Shown in pieces: positions 11,201 through 26,200 of a stretch of DNA of 64,000 bases. Made by a program: the position numbers and the translations under genes. The DNA comes from Saturnia japonica (lineage: Eukaryota; Arthropoda; Insecta; Lepidoptera; Saturniidae), in NCBI GenBank assembly GCA_033032175.1, contig CM065334.1, positions 4,213,705 to 4,277,704 on the forward strand. Reading direction: 5' to 3'. The notes beneath the pieces are model-generated. The model was not told where the DNA came from. It saw only the letters and a program-made list of their open reading frames with translations, and ran no database searches. Position 1 is the stretch's first letter. Every line of letters begins with the position of its first letter.

Positions 11201-14200
11201 AAGAGAACGAGGGTCTGGAGATTTGTAGTTCACGTCATTGTACCTTTTCTGAATCCAGACCTCACGTTTTATTGGTGCTTTTTGCAATTTTTGATGATTT
11301 ATGGTTGATTTATATTAAAGAAGTGTTTCAATTTATAAACAAAATCTAATTTACCTCGTATTTACATGATTGTACTTCCAAGCTTGATCTACGATACCTG
11401 GAATAGACAACATTAATTTTCATTATGGTACATAAAAATTTAAATAAAAGTACCTAACATATAAAATATAGATGCTTTGAATACATAAATCTCTCTTGGC
11501 GTTGAGTGAACCTGCTGAAAATCGATACTATCTACTATCTATCGACTATCTATGTGTATCTAAATACATATATCTAAACATATCTATTTACATCTATGTA
11601 CACTAATCTAACTATATCTGTATCTATCTACCTATCGGCCATTTTCAATAACATATCTGAGATCTCTATCCCCGATTAGTACATATTTGTATTAAGTAAT
11701 AACTATCTTTAACTTAATAGAGGCATCGGTTTCCCTGTAATCTATCCAAGCTATAGGATATGGATATATTTAGATAAGAAATACTATCCATAAATAGGTT
11801 ATTGAAAACGACCGTATATCTATCCTATTTACTCATATCTATCTATGTACATATATTTTGATAAATAAATAAAATAACGTCAGAAAGCTATTGAGTAAGA
11901 CCCTACCGTCGGGCGTAACGACGTGTAGGTCCCGGTGAAAGAACCTCGGCACCCACGGAGCGACAAGGTTCCTCGCACGTGATCTCTGAGCCTCCTCCAC
12001 TGTGGTCTTCTGTTCCGTTGCCGCCACCTGTCAACCGCGGCGAGGGATCGTCCATTAATCACGTGAGGCTCGAAAGGGGGAGGGTGTCCGGAAAAAATAA
12101 GGAAATTTTACAAGAGGGACAGGGGATGTGATGTGTGTGTGCTCGATCAACAGCATTCTGCAGTCCACGAAAGCGGAGCAGCAGGAAATGCTAGTTAATA
12201 ACATTCAAATAAAAATAATGAGTGTATACATATCTTCATCAGAATTGTATTAGTAACTAGCTGTGCCCGCGGCTGTGCTCGCGAAGACTTTTATTAATAA
12301 ATATAAATAATGAATCGGCTTGTTTACGACGCTCGTTTTAATTTTAATCGACAGCAAATTTAAGAAGACTTAATACAATGTCGGCCTATACTCCTCAAAA
12401 ATCCAAATCAAAATATTTGAGTGCCGTCGATAAGGCACGCGCGCGAATCGTGCTACCCATTTCTCCCGGTTATTTTAAAGACAAAACGTCTTATTGTGGA
12501 TGTTCCTTAGAAGATAGACATATGCTCTTGCTGACTTATTTGTAGGTATTTTATTGTCTACAATTACGTAGTACAATAATTTGATATAATATCTTATGGG
12601 TTACTCAGTGTAAGTCATTTAAGCACCCCGAGAGCGGCTTATTTCCGAATTGATTCTCACTGCTTATTTAGTAATGTTACTTTATCTAACAAAATATAAC
12701 CTGTAACTTGTCCAGAAATCGACGATAAGTGTTATAATATGTATAGAAGAGAAAAAACTCCATCATAACAGTAAAGAACGCACCTGATCATCGTTCAATA
12801 TCGCTTCGGACACCTTCAACCACAGTCTCTGGGACTCGTACTCCTTCTGGTGTTCTAATGACATCAGGTACCTCGGCAGACGTTGTTCCTTTAACATCGC
12901 CACATCTAGAAGGTTCGTCTCCTCCTGCAATTAAATCTCTGTCTACTTACCAATGCCATGGCTTTATATATTTTACAGGACCAGTGACTTAGAAAGGGCT
13001 TTGCTGTGGAAAAGTATAATTTAGTAGTCACTAATATATCGCAGCCGTGGTATTCGAGAGCCAACGAATTTTTAGGTAATCGAGTACAATCAGTAATTTG
13101 AATTAGTAGCACTATCGGTTGACGGTGAACAAAAACATCATGAGGAAACCTAGAACGCTTGAAAAATGTTCTTCAAGTACAAACAGAGTTGTTGATTTCT
13201 CGGCGTTTGAAATCGCCGATACGTCATGACGGTTAGGTTGCCAGGATTGGTTACGTAGGACGGACACTTAGGTTGCCTGTCCACTGAAGCGGAATGGAAC
13301 TGTGCAAATTTCATCCAACAGAATCGCATAAAATCTATTGATCCAATTCTATTGGCCTAAATGGCATCGTGGGTTGGGCCACAAGGCAAAAGAGGCAGAG
13401 CGAGACCTCTGAGATGAAGGAAAGAGGATATCAAAAGAATAGCTCCCCCAAACTGAAGAAAAGTAGCACAGAACAGAAACAAATGGGCATCTTCGGAGGA
13501 GGCCTTCACCTATTCTGGGGTTCTTGCAAATTAATTTAAAAATAACAACGTCAGTTTAAATTGTAATAAGCATCCGACACAAGTAACCTATTCATTGTGA
13601 CCATTTCAATGACCTCAAACACAATATCTCTGCTTTAAGTTAGCGAGGAGTTAAGTATCCTTCAGATTCCAGATACTGCAGCATCAGGTCAAGGTTGCCG
13701 GATTCTCCTAATATCATTGAAGTAGTAAAATGCCAAATTTCCATTCGATCAAACACTCTCGATCAAGTCAGCTTTCAAACAAAAAAAAACTCGATCAAAA
13801 CTTGTTCGCACACGTTATACTTATAACACCACTGCTTTTGCGTGAAGAGTGTAAAAAAATATACATAAAAACTAATAAAGAGACGAAACCTTTATAAATG
13901 TAAAATCAATTTGTAATCTGTAGGAAATAAAAGGATTTTTTGTTATTATAGTTATAATATTCTAACATACGAGTGATTGTTGTGGCAGCCTTGATACCCC
14001 AAAAACATAGCTTTTCCCAGGTTACAAAAGTCAAAACAAAACCTGGCAATACTCACTCCATTTTTCTTGTCCTTTATATCGATTTTGCCATCCCAGTAAC
14101 CGTCTATCGTAGCCACGGTGTCCTTACCCTTCTTTATTCTGCCCGATATAGCGTTCGTCTGATCGGCACTGCCGAGGAACGACTGCAAACATTTAAAATA

Positions 14201-17200
14201 TACTTCATCGATTAACTTGATAGTTAATATTGATTATAATCATCGATTTCATTTACTAATTACGCATGACGATTACGGCATTGATGAATTTCCCAAATCA
14301 TTCGTTTGATTATTTAGCTGATTGGATGGTTTTTTGGAACGAAGTTCTTTACGGCAGGCAGGCTTGGAGGGGATAGGGATTTTGCTGCGCGACCGAACTG
14401 AAAAAAATGTGATAGTAAAACCGTAAGAAAAAATCCATGGAAAAAGTGCGTGGAATAAAACCGTTAAATGAGACGTGCGCAGGCGCGACAGTCGCATGCA
14501 TACACAAGCGAGTAGTATTTATTACTTTTTTTGTATTGTAATTATTTCTATTTCTATGTAATTTTATGCTGTCAAACAAAAATAAAGAGACACATTTTGT
14601 TATTTTAATTGATAATTCGAATTACGATTTTTTTTTTATTTTACGTAATTTATTATTTCCTAAAATAATGAATTTAAAAATACTTTCCTGTACTTAAATA
14701 AAAACTAATCAGCAAAATTTAAGAGAAAAATCAAGAAAACCTACATAAAATTGAGCACGATTTTTTTTGCAATTTGTGTCGATTCTACATTAGCCGAAGG
14801 AACTTCGTTCCTACCTGGCGTCCCACGACAGCACATCATTTTTTTTGTTAATTATCATCAACTGGCGCCATTTTGATATTTGCCAGTATTCATTTTATAC
14901 AAGGTGTCCAGAAAGGGTATCGGGTATTTGTAAGTTCAATGAAACAAAAATTATTTGTATGCAATAAAAAAGTTTATTGTTTATTATTAGCATATGAATT
15001 GGAGAATTATTTGGAAAAGATGATGTTATCCAAATGATGACCGTTACGTTGCTGGCACTCTTCTAAACGGAAACGAAGATTGGCGATAACACGTTGACAC
15101 ATAGCTATCGATATTGCTGCCATTTCTGACCTGATGTTTTGCTTTAACTGGGTTAGATTCGCCGGATTGTTTTGATAAACCTTACTTTTAAGGTATCCCC
15201 ATGCAAAATAGTCAAGCGGGCTAAGGTCGGGGCTTCTGGGAGGCCAGTTGATGTTACCCCTTCGCGAAATGACTTTATTAGGGAATAATTCGTTAACAAC
15301 TTCCATTGAGTCATTTGAGGTATGGCAAGTGGCCCCATCTTGCTGAAACCACGTTCTTGAGTTGAAACCTGCAAACTCCTGCAACTCTGGGACCAAAAAA
15401 TTTCGCAACATATCGCAATAACGGTCACTATTCACATTAATTGCTCGGCCTCGTTGATCTTCATGAAAATAAGGACCAATTATGCCTTTAGCAGACATAG
15501 CGGCCCAAACAACGACCTTTGGGCTATGCAGGGGTCGTTCATGCTTTCGTCTCGGATTCTCCATATTACCGATTTTAAAAAAAGTTTTTTATTTAAATTA
15601 ATAAGCCAAAACAAAAATTCAGACCTTCGTTTTAAAAATTGTCTATTTTGTTTTATAATTATGTATTACCCGTTTCATTTTTATTTAAAAACATCAAATA
15701 AAAAAACAAAACTATGCTACGGCTGTAGCGTTCTTACAGTCCATAATCACGTTTTTGCTAAGGTTGAAAATTACGTCAATTTTGAAATTATGTGAAAAAG
15801 AACATAAAATTAAATTTTGTTAACGTGTCGTGTGGTGTCCAGAGAATTCAAAAATTATTGCAAATTTTGAAGGGTGGCAGAAAGGGCAGAAGAAAACCAA
15901 AACAAAAAGGTGGGCTCCTGGGTTAATATTAAAAAATTAATAACAACTTTACAAATTATGAGTACTTCGAGTCTCATAAAAACAATTCTACAAATTTTTA
16001 CTTTAAAAAAAAAAAAAACTGCCCAGTACCGACAATTCTGCTTATTAACATGACCATTCATATGAAAATTTTCTTCGTCACTGAACAGATATGTTGTTAT
16101 AAGTTGTTAAATCGCTGCAGCATTTCGTTCGCAAAATTCAGTCGATTAGCATAGTCCGTATCCTTCAATTCTTGAAACAATTGAATTTTATAGGCTTTTA
16201 GATGTAAGTCTTTCTTTAAAATCGAATGTAACAGACGATATTTTGATGTTCAACGCTTGGCTTCGCTTTCGGATGGATAAAGACGGATTTTGCACCGAAC
16301 CGACGCCTCAACGTTCTTCAATTGTTTCTTCATCGCGAACTGAACGAGGACGACCAGAGTTTTGAAGTTTAACTGTCGCACCTGTATTCTCAAACATCCT
16401 GATCCATTTCCTAATGCTATCGTCACTTGGCGCGTGGCGTGTACGATATTCCGCACGATAGAGACGTTGAGCAGTCACTATTGAATCACCATTACGATAA
16501 TACGCTCGTACGCAAAATGCGCGATGCGTACCCGAGTACTGTTCCATCGTGACTAAAACTCCACAAAATGGCGGACGCCACGAACCCCTCCCCGCACCCT
16601 TTAGACGCCCCGTTTCGAATATGGCGCGAAAACAAATACCCGATACCCTTTCTGGACACCTTGTATTTTAAAGAATAGATTAGAAAGGAAATGTTTCATT
16701 GACATTCAGTGTTAAACCGCTGTACGGATTCTAATATGGTTCGAATGAAAGTCGATTATGACGTGCGAATAAAACATAGAGATACTTTTTTATCGACCAG
16801 CAAAATTAACGGTCAGGACTAATATATTATAGACGTTTGTTTATAAGTTTGTCCACCAATGACGCTTTGACGCATTTAATCAATTTTTTTGGGAAATAAT
16901 ATCGATTTACATTTTTTAATTTTTTAATTAAGATCAAATATTTTGCGCTGTTCTTCATGTCAAACGAAACACCAATAACAACGCATGACGTCATTCGTGT
17001 GTAAGCGAACGCTACGCAATTGGTGCGTTGAGCTGACATCTGTTGTTTCCTTAGAAATTTATACGTTTACTTAGTACTGATTCCACTTATGAGGTCACGC
17101 GCTTTGCAGTATCGTTTGCGCGGCAATTTGAAAAATGTATATGTTTCGAGAGAAGATCAACGACTTAAACCACAAGCTCAGCCTCAAAGCCGGGGTACCT

Positions 17201-20200
17201 CGAAGAAAAGGATCTTCAGGAGCGGGTGAATATTGGTTACATGACCTTATAATTTCATTTCCTGTACAGATACTCTTTAGACAGCTTACTAGAAAGAGAT
17301 AATAGTAACATACCCTCAACTTGAATTCCACGTCTGCTTGATAACCCGTATCGGCACACATTATATGAACCTGAAACAACAGAAAGTTAATATTGAAAAA
17401 CGTTATTGTGTGACTCAACTTGTAGCGTCATCTATCGAGCCACATACGACGCATCCTACATCGCGCTTTAGAAGTTAACTCTTCAATTGAGTATATATAC
17501 AAGAACCCGACTACAACCGTAGGGCAGCTGCCCACCAGACATAACACCCGTCTGGTCGGAGGATCCTCCCTTTGCAATAGTTCTTCTACAAACTCTAAAA
17601 CCTATAAAGATTTAAAAAAAAATTAACCCCTAATAGTTTCATATGAGCTAAATAATTTTTAACTTCTGCGGAATTTGCGAAACCAAAAAAAAAACCTTTG
17701 ATCGTATTTGTCAACTTTCAAGATTCGTATATCATAATGTTACGTGTAGATTTGATCGAATAATATTACTTCACCAGCGGGACGACATATTAATGACCGG
17801 TGTCTGTGATACTTTTATCAGGAGTTTATCTGTTCAATGACGCTATTGGTTCAATAACTCATCAAATTGCGATTCAAAAGATAGTATCATATGATAAACT
17901 TCAGTTAAACTTGGTTCAATTTAAATATAGTCGTACAAGTTCGTGCGCGACTGTCCTATGTTTCCGATAGACGTTTGTGGGGACGAGGTACAATAGACGG
18001 CAACGGGGGCGAGTAATGTAGCGGAGAAGGGAAACATGTGCAATTGTGTGAAGAAGACGCGCAAGTCACAGTACACTGAAATAAACAGTGTTACATTTTC
18101 ATACAAACGGCCGAAACGAAATCTAGGTAACTTAAGTACACAATAGTTGCGATTAAGCAATTTATAACTAATGACGAAATATTATATTACTTAATTCCTA
18201 GAATTTAAAATGGTTTTTGATTTATTAAACTTTAAGAAAAAAAAATTATTTCATGAATATACATTCCCTTCTTACTACCTCACAATCATAGAAATAATTT
18301 AAATTTCTAGTACTTAGATAATATATTTTGGTGAAAAGATAATAATGACATTTTAATATAGCATTACCAAATATGTAAGTAGATAACCTAAGAAATACAG
18401 TCAGAGGGCAGTCATAGTGCGTGTTTATCTACCGAGCGGCTTTAGGTAATTATTTCAGGAACACTGCCGAGAAAACATACTGTTTACTGTAGTGACGTAA
18501 TGGAGTGCTACCTCGTCCCCGCCAACGTCTTTCACATGATACGGTCGCGCGCGAATTTGTTGTGTAAACCAAAATGGAGCGTTTATCTATTCGACAGTTG
18601 TTTGACGTCTGATCTGATAAAAACAAACAGGAGACACCCGATACATCCGACTGACAGATGGAGATAAATTATTGAAATTTTTATTTTTGTTAAATTGAAA
18701 TAAGGTTTTAGTTAAATTTCTTTGGTACGCTTATTACTTTTAATATATTTTACTTCTAACTTATTGTAAGTAAACAATTACATTATATTTATTGGTCAAG
18801 AAATCGTATTGTTTTGTTTGATGAAAGTGGCCTGTATAATTTAGGAAAAGGAAGAATGGATTGGATGGTGGTGAACTCACTGGTGTTTTGTCAATGCTTT
18901 TCATATTTCATCTTTTTCTTTGATGAGCCAGGAATTTAAACAAACTTGTAATGCATTGCAATTTTCAATGGATACACTGAACTAAATTGATATTGTTAAT
19001 TTATAAACAATAGACATTTAATATTTATACTAAGTAAGATTTATTTTGTTCAGTAGTGGAAACAGAATGTATACATTTACTGTGTTTCGTAAAGGTTCCA
19101 TCTAGTGGCAACTTATTGAACTGCTTATTGAATAGATAGTTTTCGAACAGTCACAAATATATTCAGAAACAAATGATGAGATAAACTTAGTTTAAGCTAC
19201 AGTTCTCTTTATGGAATCAATAGGTAAGTAGTAACCTCAGAAACCGGGCATAAATGCAGACGCCGGAGCACATGTTTGGCGACAAATTTTCGACTTGAGG
19301 GTGGTAGCCAGCCTACCATCATATTTTAACTGAATCAGGGAAACAAATAAAATTGAAATGACTGTTTGATCAAAATTATATACTTATGTAGCGACATCTA
19401 CATAGCGACACACAGCGACATCTATCGAGCCACATACGACGCATCCTACATCGCGCTATAGAAATTAACTCTTCAATTGAGTATATATACAAGAACCCGA
19501 CTATAGGTAGTCCGGTGAAGCTGTAATAACCGCAGCGGCTTTAGGGCCCCTAAGGCTAACAGTGTAGTCAGTTCTAAAAAAAAAAAAAAAAAAACAACCG
19601 TTGGGCAGCTGCCCGCCAGACATAACACCCGTCTGGTCGGAGGGTCCTCCCTTTGCAATAGTTCTTCTACACTTATAACAAAAAAAAACCATTTCTATAA
19701 TTGTCTGTCAGTCTGTCGGTTTGTGTAATCTCGGAAACAGTTGGACCTATTTTGACGGGACTTTCACTGGCAGATAGCCGATATTATAAGTAGTAACTTA
19801 GACAACTTTCATTTTAGAAAAATAATCAGGGTTCCACGCAAATAAAAATTCATTAGGAAAAAATGATTTTGGGGCGCTTACGCTTACCCAACGACCATGC
19901 TATGGATCCTCACCTTCCCCCCTAACTCCATACTGAGGGTGCCGATAACAATGCCCTTGCAGTGCGCATACGGAGCCGTCGTAACATATGTCTCGCCCCA
20001 ATTCAAAAGGTGAACCCGGGCGCATCCTTCCAATATGGCCGACGTTGAATTACCTAGAATGAATAATATTTAAAATAGGGATGTTCGATATTACGATATC
20101 GATAAAAATAATACCTGTGAATTAATATTTATCCATAATTACACCTTTAAAAGTAATACAAAAATATTTTCTCAAATTTGTATTGTAATAAGTTTTTTTT

Positions 20201-23200
20201 ATCAATAGACCTATATTATAAAATAATTAATTTTAATTTAATGTTTAATCATACCATCAATTCCCGGATTACATATATTGCATACAACACCTACACTATA
20301 CGTAGAATCCAAAAAATAAAACGTGTCATCACCCTAGGTAACAATACAAATAAAAAATTGTCGCCCAATTGGGTGACGTCAAATGTCGATACTTTCTATC
20401 ATCGATGTTTTAACAATATCGCTCATCCCTACCACAATAAGAAATACCTAGAAAACATTCTCAATTATTGTTGCGGACAGCGAGCGGGGCGAGCGAATAA
20501 CGATAGTCTAATAGTATAAATTGAACAAGTAAATGAAATAATACGTGTTAGGAATAAGGTTTATAAATACGTGTTAGGAATAGATATAATAATATGAACT
20601 GAATATGTGTGAATATATGTATTTTAAAACGATTAGAATAAGAATATAGCTAGTTGTAAGTTTAAATGTATAAATTTCACTAGTTGTAAGGATGAACCAT
20701 GCCAGACTCGGAACATCTGGCATGGTGACTCATGGTACTGCCGAGAGCGCGCACACAGGGCGTGCGCGCTCATTGGCTGAGCGACGCCCCGCACGGAATC
20801 CATCGCACTACCGGTTGCGAGGCAAAGGGCGAGGTTAAATATAGCGGAGAGGGCGGCAGTACTGCGATCAGTTCGAGAAACACTACATCAACAGCAAGCA
20901 GCGAATCTGCGATCAGTTCGAGAAACACCACAACACCAGCAACAGCAAGCAGCGAATCTACAAGCAAACTACAGTCAAGAACGTTATTAAGAAACCACAT
21001 TGTTACTACGAACCACTGTAACTTTGTAAGAAACAAGAATAAAACAAGCGCTATTAATTTAGCACGCATTAAATATTGTGGACGTCTTTTATTCACAATA
21101 ATTATAGTCATAAAACAAAATCAACTACATAATTGAAGTCTGGCGAACCAGAGTGGTCTATCTCCTTTTTTCGATTAAATTCATCTATGAACATATTTAT
21201 GATCTAAAAATCTGCCGTCCTTTAACTATAAGGCCGTTAAGCCCACAGAGTAGTTTCGGAGAAAAAAATACCTGAAAAACGTTGTTTCTAAAAAAACTAT
21301 AATAATAGTTATTAATAGCTATTATAAAACGAAACAGTATTCACATTTATTTCCGTGCATCGAATAAGGTCTTAATTGTTTAGAAAACTACCTCCAGTTA
21401 TTAAAAATAAAAAAAATTAGTTATGGATTTTAGCTATTTTGCAGCAAATATTAAGACACTTAACGGCCAGCAACGTGTTTATAGCCCGGGAATTATTACT
21501 AATAGATTTATGATTCTTAGATAGGAAGGTAGAGAATTTTAAACTCTATAACTTTGCATTTAAAAAATCACAATCGACCATTTGAGGGTTTTTCTAGTTA
21601 AAAGGCGGCAGAAATGTACTTTTACAAAACTAAAATGGCCTAAAGTGATTATAGTTAGTACGTGATACTAACATACATGGCAAACATTTTAATCTCCCAT
21701 GGTCGTAACTGGCCTATCTGATGATTATTTTAAAGAGAAACCCTTTCCCTATATAGTTCTATCTTGAACCGAATAAATATGTGACAGTGCTAATAAAAAT
21801 TTGTTTCTATAAATCGAAAAAATAGTTACAACGGCAACTATGGAAATATCAATAGTCTATTGAGGCGTACCGTAAAACTTGGAGCGTGCGAGTAGACTTC
21901 CCTCGATAACGAATCCTTCCTTCCTGTTGGACACGTAGAACGCAGATATTGGCGGATGATGGGAAACCTTAAAGCGGGCAGTTATTTAGTACAAATCTTT
22001 AACTATAATAAATTTTTTTTTTAATGTTATACCTTTTTAGATGCGTTATGATAATACGATGAGGGTAAATTTTACAATGCGCACATTGTAACAAAAGTCA
22101 ACACTATGAAGTTGCTAGCTTGCTTATTTTATTGTGGTCAAGATATTTTATTTACACGATCTTTTTTTTAACCGACTACAAAAAAGAGGAGGTTCTCAAT
22201 TCGAATGTATATTTTTTATGGATGTTCAGGCACAACTTCTTTGTTTATGAATCCATTTGCGGTCTTGACGAGGGATCCGGGACATATTATTTAATTCTCC
22301 CAAACTATCTTGTTCCTTATATTATCTTCTTCCTTGCAATATTCCTCGTCCTACTAATGTCAATACATTACTTACTTAAGTGAACTTACTTTTATTGAAA
22401 TATTTAGTGTCTTTATTTGTCGTAATAATATAAAATTGTAATGTAATAAAATAAAATTGTATTGCAGTTCCCATAACAAAAATTATGTATAAATATTTGA
22501 CTGCTTTATGTTATGTCAATGTATCCTTTTTATGGGTTATTGTACAGTACCTACACCGAATATTTGGAAACTAAATTCTATAACGTGTATTTGTCACACT
22601 TGACACTGGCAAAATTGCCTACTAATGCAGAAAGCCAAAAAAAAAGAAGAAAATAATGTTGTCATATTTATTTTTGTAGTGTTGTGCTACCGTGTAGTTT
22701 ACGATACAACTATTTTTAATCGCAAGATTTCAAATACTGAATTGAGGGTTTTTATTTGTTAATTTAAATATTTCGTGTTATTGAACACACCCAATCATTT
22801 CCTATTATATTATCATTACATAATTCAAGAAACAATAAAATGAATATATTATCGTGTAATTCAACGTATTTACGGGAGTTTATTGATTAAGTGAGGTTGA
22901 TAGCACTGTAGTTTTATTATATGGCTACTACAAACACCATGGTAAAGTGGTCACACCATGGTCACATAATACGAGTAAAGCGGATGGACGTTTATCGATC
23001 GAATCACCAAAGATTATGTATGTTCTAGGATTAGTGTTTTTACAAAGACCGTTTGTTTCATTGTCGCGTCTATAGTGACTAGTCAAGTGTAGTCTATACA
23101 GACAAAAACAAAAAAAAATCTAGAAAAGAACCCTTTGGTTGACCCACGAGAGATGCACATTTGTCTCTCCTATTCAGGGTTCACATATGAAGGGTTGAAT

Positions 23201-26200
23201 GTTTTTTGAAAAAAAAAAAACTTAACAACAGGTATAATATCTCATACGGTTTTACAATTGGTACCGATTAATACCGATTGGTGACACCCCTATTTTAATA
23301 ACACAATAAACTAGCAACACATGAAATGTCATTTCACTACGTGAGAATAAAAAACGCACTATAGATGATTATTTTTTCGTTGGAAAGGGGTACACCTCAA
23401 GAGTGGTCCTATTTTCATTTCATTGGTAGTGAAGTTATTATTATTATTCTAAACGGGGGCTGTGCAGGCTTATGCAGTCCTGTATCACTGCGACCAATGA
23501 GATCTATTGTGATCGCCCCACACTGCTAAAGCTCCCCATCAAGTCCTATAGCTTTGATGAACTGCAGGACTTTATTGGCAGAGAGCAACTGAACCTCTTC
23601 TGGAAGCAGCACGTGCTTTCCCAGAATCCGGTTACGTTTAGGTATTAGTGGGTCACAATCACACAAAAGGTGCTTTGGAGTTTCGTCCGCACTTTTGCAG
23701 AATCTGCAATCTTTTGTGCCCTGGACACCTATGTTGTACAAATGTTTATTTAGACAACAGTGTTCAGTGAGTGCCCTCACTAAGATTCGTAGTTGATTCC
23801 TACTGAGCATCAGAGCTTCTCCAGCCCTACGCTGGTTAAAAGCGCCAATAAGCTCTTTGGAATGATTTTGTCCTGGTAAATTGTATCAGAACATTATTGC
23901 TTCTTGATTGTAATGGTTCCTTAAGGTTAATCGAACAAGGCTTTTTGGGATACCGCAGAATGGTTCAGGACCAATCTGTTTTTCCGCAGCTCCGGCTCTT
24001 GCAAGTTCGTCCGCAGACTCATTGCCTGGAACTCCTGCATGCCCTGGGACCCATCGCAGGATTAGTCTGTTACTTTTACCCAGACTGTTCAGCACTGCCA
24101 CACAGTTGGCCACAAGCTTCGATTCTGTTGACTCTGAAGCCAGTGCCAAGAGAGCGGCCAGACTGTCCGACTGAATGTAAATCGTGTGATTAACGTAGGC
24201 CTTTTGCAGATTGATATTGGCACACTCAAGTATGCCATACACTTCCGCTTGGAAAATGGAGGGGAAACTGCCAAGACTAACGTGTTTCCTAAAATTGGGT
24301 CGCTCCCCATATATCCCACAGCCTACGTTATGTCCAGATTTGGACCCGTCAGTATACCATAGTAGACTACCTGGTTTCCATGTTATCTCGGCATTAATCC
24401 AAGAGTTTCTTGGAGGGATCTCTATAGTATAAAATTTTTCTAAAATAGTTTTGGGAGTCATCATGTCTGATATCATTCCCAAAACTGGTGTTGCTATCAC
24501 TGAGTCTAGTAGAGATCTCAAGGACAGGGATAACCAGTTCACCCTCCCCTGGGCATACATTCTGTGCATTGTTAACATCGCCACCTTCTCTACGTAAAGG
24601 TGAAGGGGCGTGAGATTTAACACAGCTTCCAGAGCCGCTCCAGGGGAGGTTGACATGGCTCCCGTCGCTAAGATAGACGCCATTCTTTGTAATCTACCTA
24701 AATGGGCCCTGACAGTCGACTGGTTTGCCTTCCTACACCAAAGCACACAGGCGTATGTTATTATTGGTTACCACGGCAGTGTAGAGCCACATAACCAGCT
24801 TAGGGTTTAAACCCCAGCGCTTACTTGCCAGTCGTCCACAGATACCCATTGCTATTTTTGCTTTCTGAATTGAAGCATCAATCTGTCTATCCCAGGTCAA
24901 TTTTTGGTCCACGATTACCCCCAAGTACTTGACCTCTGATGAAAAGGAAATTGTCTTGGCATTTAGTGAGGGTTGTACTAATTTATCAAGACGCCTTTTT
25001 TTTTGTAAATAGTACTATAACGGTTTTATCTGCATTAACCTGGTAGTGAAGTTACACTTTAATCCAGAATCCGGTGCTGGAAACTTATTATGTCCAGTTA
25101 AGAAAAACACATTTTAATAAAACCACACTGATACGATTCGGAAAACAACGGTTACCACAGCGAGATCGGAAATTTAAGACAGTCGTCGCCTCTCGATAAC
25201 TGGATATACTATAGCTAATCCCGAAAAATCAAAAGAGAGTCACGCGACACGTTTATCACCATGTGTATGGTGGTCACGAACTAGTCGGATACAGACACAC
25301 CTACCCCTACCACCCCCAATTTGATTATCTATGTCAATATTTTAAAGAGGAAAGATTTGATTTTTTTGTTTCTAATGGATAAACGCAAAAACTTCTGGAC
25401 TGATTAAAAAAAATTCTTTCACCAATATAAAGCAACAGTATCAGCGAGTAACACAGGCTATATTAGAATTTGAAAAATTAATTTATTCCTCATATAAATG
25501 TCGATCGTTTTACGCAAAGTATAAAAAATTGCCTACACGGGGATGCGTTGGCGATGTGTGTCGTATAAAATTAACACGGGTGAAACCGCGGGGCACAGTT
25601 AGTTGGATATATATCGGCTGATCCCGGAACACAACTATGTTGGTCACGATGCGGTTGTACCATCCGACGAAACACACATAAATAGAGTATTTGAACAGTG
25701 ACCACATAAATAAATCATATTCTTTATTTCCTTTTTTTGCATATTTCTTTGTAGTCTCTTGCATTAGTTAAAGGTAATTCTTTTAAATTATTTATTTGTC
25801 AGAGTGTATTGAGAAGTTCTTAAAAGACTTGTCTAAAGACTAACTGAGAAGGCTCAACGAATGACTGACTATAAAATAAAACCCTGGACAAGTTCAGTAA
25901 CTTGAACAGTATTATCAAACCTTTTCAGTCAATCTCTCTCTTAGGTCTAACCTAAGAGTTTCGACAAGTGATTGACTAAAAAGGTTTGATAATAAACAGA
26001 CTATATTATTAATTAATCATATTTAGTGAGCAATTCTTGTATATATGTAATAAGGTTTCTCGGAAACGGCTCTAACGATTTCGATGAAACTTTGCATTTA
26101 GATAAATATTTTACATTCAAAGTTTACCTAGATAGGTGTTTTTCTTTTTCCTTTATAAGACACGGAGCACAGCTCGGTCGCCCAGATATTTATTAATTAA

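Noticed and set aside
11520..11640. CRISPR-like or satellite array
   Set aside because: Degenerate TATC/ATCT simple sequence without regular units or spacers.
15454..15795. 113-codon plus-strand frame
   Set aside because: It crosses the end of the DD41D transposase antisense and the AT-rich insertion; no protein-like content.
20770..21136. Overlapping 113-134-codon frames on both strands
   Set aside because: They translate the LTR-like segment and its tandem units; open on both strands because of low stop density, not coding.
23897..24810. Plus-strand frames of 66-98 codons
   Set aside because: Antisense of the LINE RNase H and reverse transcriptase.
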